From Piscinibacter gummiphilus (GTDB lineage Bacteria; Pseudomonadota; Gammaproteobacteria; Burkholderiales; Burkholderiaceae_C): DNA of 64,000 bases. The stretch is from the NCBI RefSeq assembly GCF_002116905.1, contig NZ_CP015118.1, positions 2,976,001 to 3,040,000 of the forward strand. Direction: 5' to 3'. The notes beneath the pieces were generated by a model. That model did no database searches. It worked only from the letters and a program-made list of their open reading frames with translations, and was not told the origin of the DNA. The first letter of the stretch is position 1; the number at the start of each line of letters is the position of its first letter. Shown one piece after another: positions 62,432 through 64,000 of the stretch. A program made the translations under genes and the position numbers.

Positions 62432-63534
62432 GCGTGGGCCTCCTGCTTCGCGGGGCGCGGCTTGCGCCACTGCACGTGCGTGCCGTTGTCTCGCCACCAG
62501 AGCAGGCCGATGGCGAGGAGGAAGGCCGACCCGTGGACCGCTGCCAGCACGCCGCCCATGCCGATGCGGCCCGACGACACCCAGGCCTGCGACAGGTTGA
62601 TGAGGTTGTAGTACACGACGAAGGCGAGGAGGGCGAAGAGCAGGTTCCAGTTGCTGGCCCGCCGCGGCTGCGTGGCCGACAGGCTCAGCGCGAGCAGCAG
62701 CAGGTTGGCCGAGCCGAGCGTCAGGCCCAGGCGCCAGGTGAGTTCGCCGCGCGCCTTCGCGTCGGGGCTCAGCAGCAGGTCGACCGTGGGGCGGGCCTTG
62801 TAGGGCAGCACGGCGTCCGACACCTTGACGCGTTCGCCCACCTGGATCTGGTAGCTCTGGAAGCGCGAGACGGTCTTCTCGTTCGTCTTGAAGTCCTGCT
62901 CGTTGCGCTGGCCGCTGTCGAGCACGAGCACGTCGGCCTCGTCGGTGTGCTCGATGCGGCCGGTGCGGGCCGTGGTGATCGACTCGTTGTCACCCTTCCT
63001 GATCAGGATGAAGACGTTGCGGCCGGTGCCGCCGTCCTGCTGGTCGCGGTCGATGAAGAACACGCGCGAGCCGTCGCGCGAGGACTGGAACTGCCCGGGC
63101 GCCACGCGCGAGAGGTCGGAGCGGCGCTCGAAGCGTTCCTTCAGGTCGGCGCTCTGCTGGTTCACCCAGGGCCACACGAACAGCGCCATCAGGCCCACGA
63201 CGAGCAGCACGGGCCAGCTCACGCGCAGCACCGGGCGCACGAAGCGGCTCAGGCCGACCCCGCTCGCGAACCAGATGGCCATCTCGCTCTCGCGGTACAT
63301 GCGGCCGAGCGACACCACCACCGCGATGAAGAGCGACAGGCTCAGCATCGTGGGCAGGTTGGCGAGCGACGTGAAACCGAGCAGGAGCGCGACGTCCTGC
63401 GGCGACACCTTGCCCACCGCCGCCTGGCCCAGCGTGCGGATGAGGAACATCGTCAGGACGATGGTGAGGATGACGACCAGTGTCGCGCCGAATGTTCGGG
63501 CGATGTCTCGGCGCAGTGTGGAATCGAATAACAT
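62428..63534 (-). CDS. lptF: LPS export permease LptF
   Basis: 368 residues. Same fold as LptG with the typical start MLFDSTLRRDIARTFGATL, coupling helix ESEMAIWFASGVGLSRFVRPVL and a periplasmic domain 120-270. First gene of lptF-lptG; divergent from pepA by 26 bases, the usual arrangement in proteobacteria. Confidence 0.96.
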   Translation of the reverse strand: MLFDSTLRRDIARTFGATLVVILTIVLTMFLIRTLGQAAVGKVSPQDVALLLGFTSLANLPTMLSLSLFIAVVVSLGRMYRESEMAIWFASGVGLSRFVRPVLRVSWPVLLVVGLMALFVWPWVNQQSADLKERFERRSDLSRVAPGQFQSSRDGSRVFFIDRDQQDGGTGRNVFILIRKGDNESITTARTGRIEHTDEADVLVLDSGQRNEQDFKTNEKTVSRFQSYQIQVGERVKVSDAVLPYKARPTVDLLLSPDAKARGELTWRLGLTLGSANLLLLALSLSATQPRRASNWNLLFALLAFVVYYNLINLSQAWVSSGRIGMGGVLAAVHGSAFLLAIGLLWWRDNGTHVQWRKPRPAKQEAHA

Positions 63535-63560
63535 CGTCGGATTCTTGTTGGGGCTGCATT

Positions 63561-64000
63561 ATGGACGTTCGTCACCAGATTCTTTCGTTGTCCGCCTTGT
63601 CGACGCTGTCAGCCGATGCGCTGCTGGTCGTGGTGGCCGGCGACAGCCTGGACCCGCTGCTCGACGCGGCCATCGCCGGCCCGCTCGCCGATGCCATCGC
63701 CCAGGGCGACTTCCAGCTGAAGGCGGGCCGCACGCTGTACCTGCACCGCCTGCCGGGTGTCAAGGCGCCCCGGGTCGTGATCTCGGCGTCGGCCGGCGTC
63801 ACCCCGAAGGCCTTCAAGGCCGCGGTGGCCCAGGGGCTGGCCGCGCTGAAGACCACCGGCGCCCGCCGCGTCGGCATCGCCACGGTCGGCCTCGAGGTCG
63901 ACGCGAGCCATGCCGAAGCCGCCGTGGGCGCGGCGTTCGATGCCGTCTACGTCTACCGCCACACGAAGCCCAGCGCCCCGCCGGCGCCGGCGTTCGACAC
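63561..64000 (+). CDS. pepA: Leucyl aminopeptidase PepA (N-terminal part, runs off the window)
   Basis: 146 codons are visible from the ATG at 63561 to the window end without a stop. The sequence (MDVRHQILSLSALSTLSADALL, LHRLPGVKAPRVVI) has the mixed alpha/beta character of the PepA N-terminal domain (M17 family); the catalytic domain lies beyond the edge. The position divergent from lptF is the conserved location of pepA. It belongs to the manganese-dependent aminopeptidases that trim peptides and, in some bacteria, bind DNA at regulatory sites. Confidence 0.85.
   Translation, partial: MDVRHQILSLSALSTLSADALLVVVAGDSLDPLLDAAIAGPLADAIAQGDFQLKAGRTLYLHRLPGVKAPRVVISASAGVTPKAFKAAVAQGLAALKTTGARRVGIATVGLEVDASHAEAAVGAAFDAVYVYRHTKPSAPPAPAFD

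Overview
The window is a 64 kb stretch of a very GC-rich chromosome with strong G/C third-position codon bias. Gene families and neighbourhoods (grpE-dnaK-dnaJ beside hslR-like and hemH, rpoD next to dnaG, divergent argA and hrpA, lptF/lptG divergent from pepA, a CysB regulator) point to a betaproteobacterium of the order Burkholderiales, probably in the Rubrivivax/Leptothrix/Roseateles neighbourhood. The lineage is inferred from gene content only.

Left part (1-18.2 kb): the end of a type III secretion gene cluster and an accessory region. The order sctU(end)-sctV-hpaP/sctP-sctQ-sctR-sctS-hpaA-hpaB on the + strand is the arrangement of the plant-associated Hrp2 (Xanthomonas/Ralstonia) family. 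It is followed by a TPR-histidine kinase, an NtrC-type regulator with a non-canonical GAFTGA loop, a good sigma-54-like promoter and an OmpR-type regulator with a degraded receiver, the position and type expected of an HrpG-like master regulator. A winged-helix/ATPase regulator and three proteins that look like secreted substrates then lie on the - strand: a 650-residue protein, a 561-residue alanine racemase carrying a disordered Ser/Thr/Pro-rich N-terminal extension, and a 692-residue protein. A perfect plant-inducible-promoter (PIP) box with a correctly spaced -10 box stands in front of the first. The most unusual inference of the window is that a PLP-dependent alanine racemase has become a type III effector.

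Middle-left (18.2-26.2 kb): a GlxA/AraC-type regulator divergent from an amino-acid ABC transporter operon with an amidase, an ornithine-cyclodeaminase-like enzyme and a DadA-like FAD enzyme, closed by a terminator and followed by a separately expressed binding protein. It looks like an uptake and breakdown module for an amino acid, possibly a D-amino acid or an amide.

Middle (26.2-46.1 kb): an SOS-controlled PA0069-type radical SAM protein (perfect LexA box on the start codon), a TPR response regulator whose phosphoacceptor is Glu, the heat-shock operon region with sigma-32 promoters, hslR, hemH, a 1334-residue LOV-domain hybrid histidine kinase with a natural Gln-to-Leu change, a HAD hydrolase, a cyclase-FHA fusion, rpoD, dnaG, an H-NS-like protein and the iron-trafficking protein YggX.

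Right part (46.1-64 kb): argA, hrpA, tRNA-Pro(TGG) and tRNA-Arg(TCT), a REP-like palindrome, a YfcG-type GST, a phosphotransferase-like protein, a Crp/Fnr regulator, a crotonase-fold protein lacking both hydratase glutamates, a FimV/HubP-like polar protein, a methionine-type aminotransferase, cysB, a CbiX-type chelatase, lptG, lptF and the start of pepA. This part is ordinary core genome.
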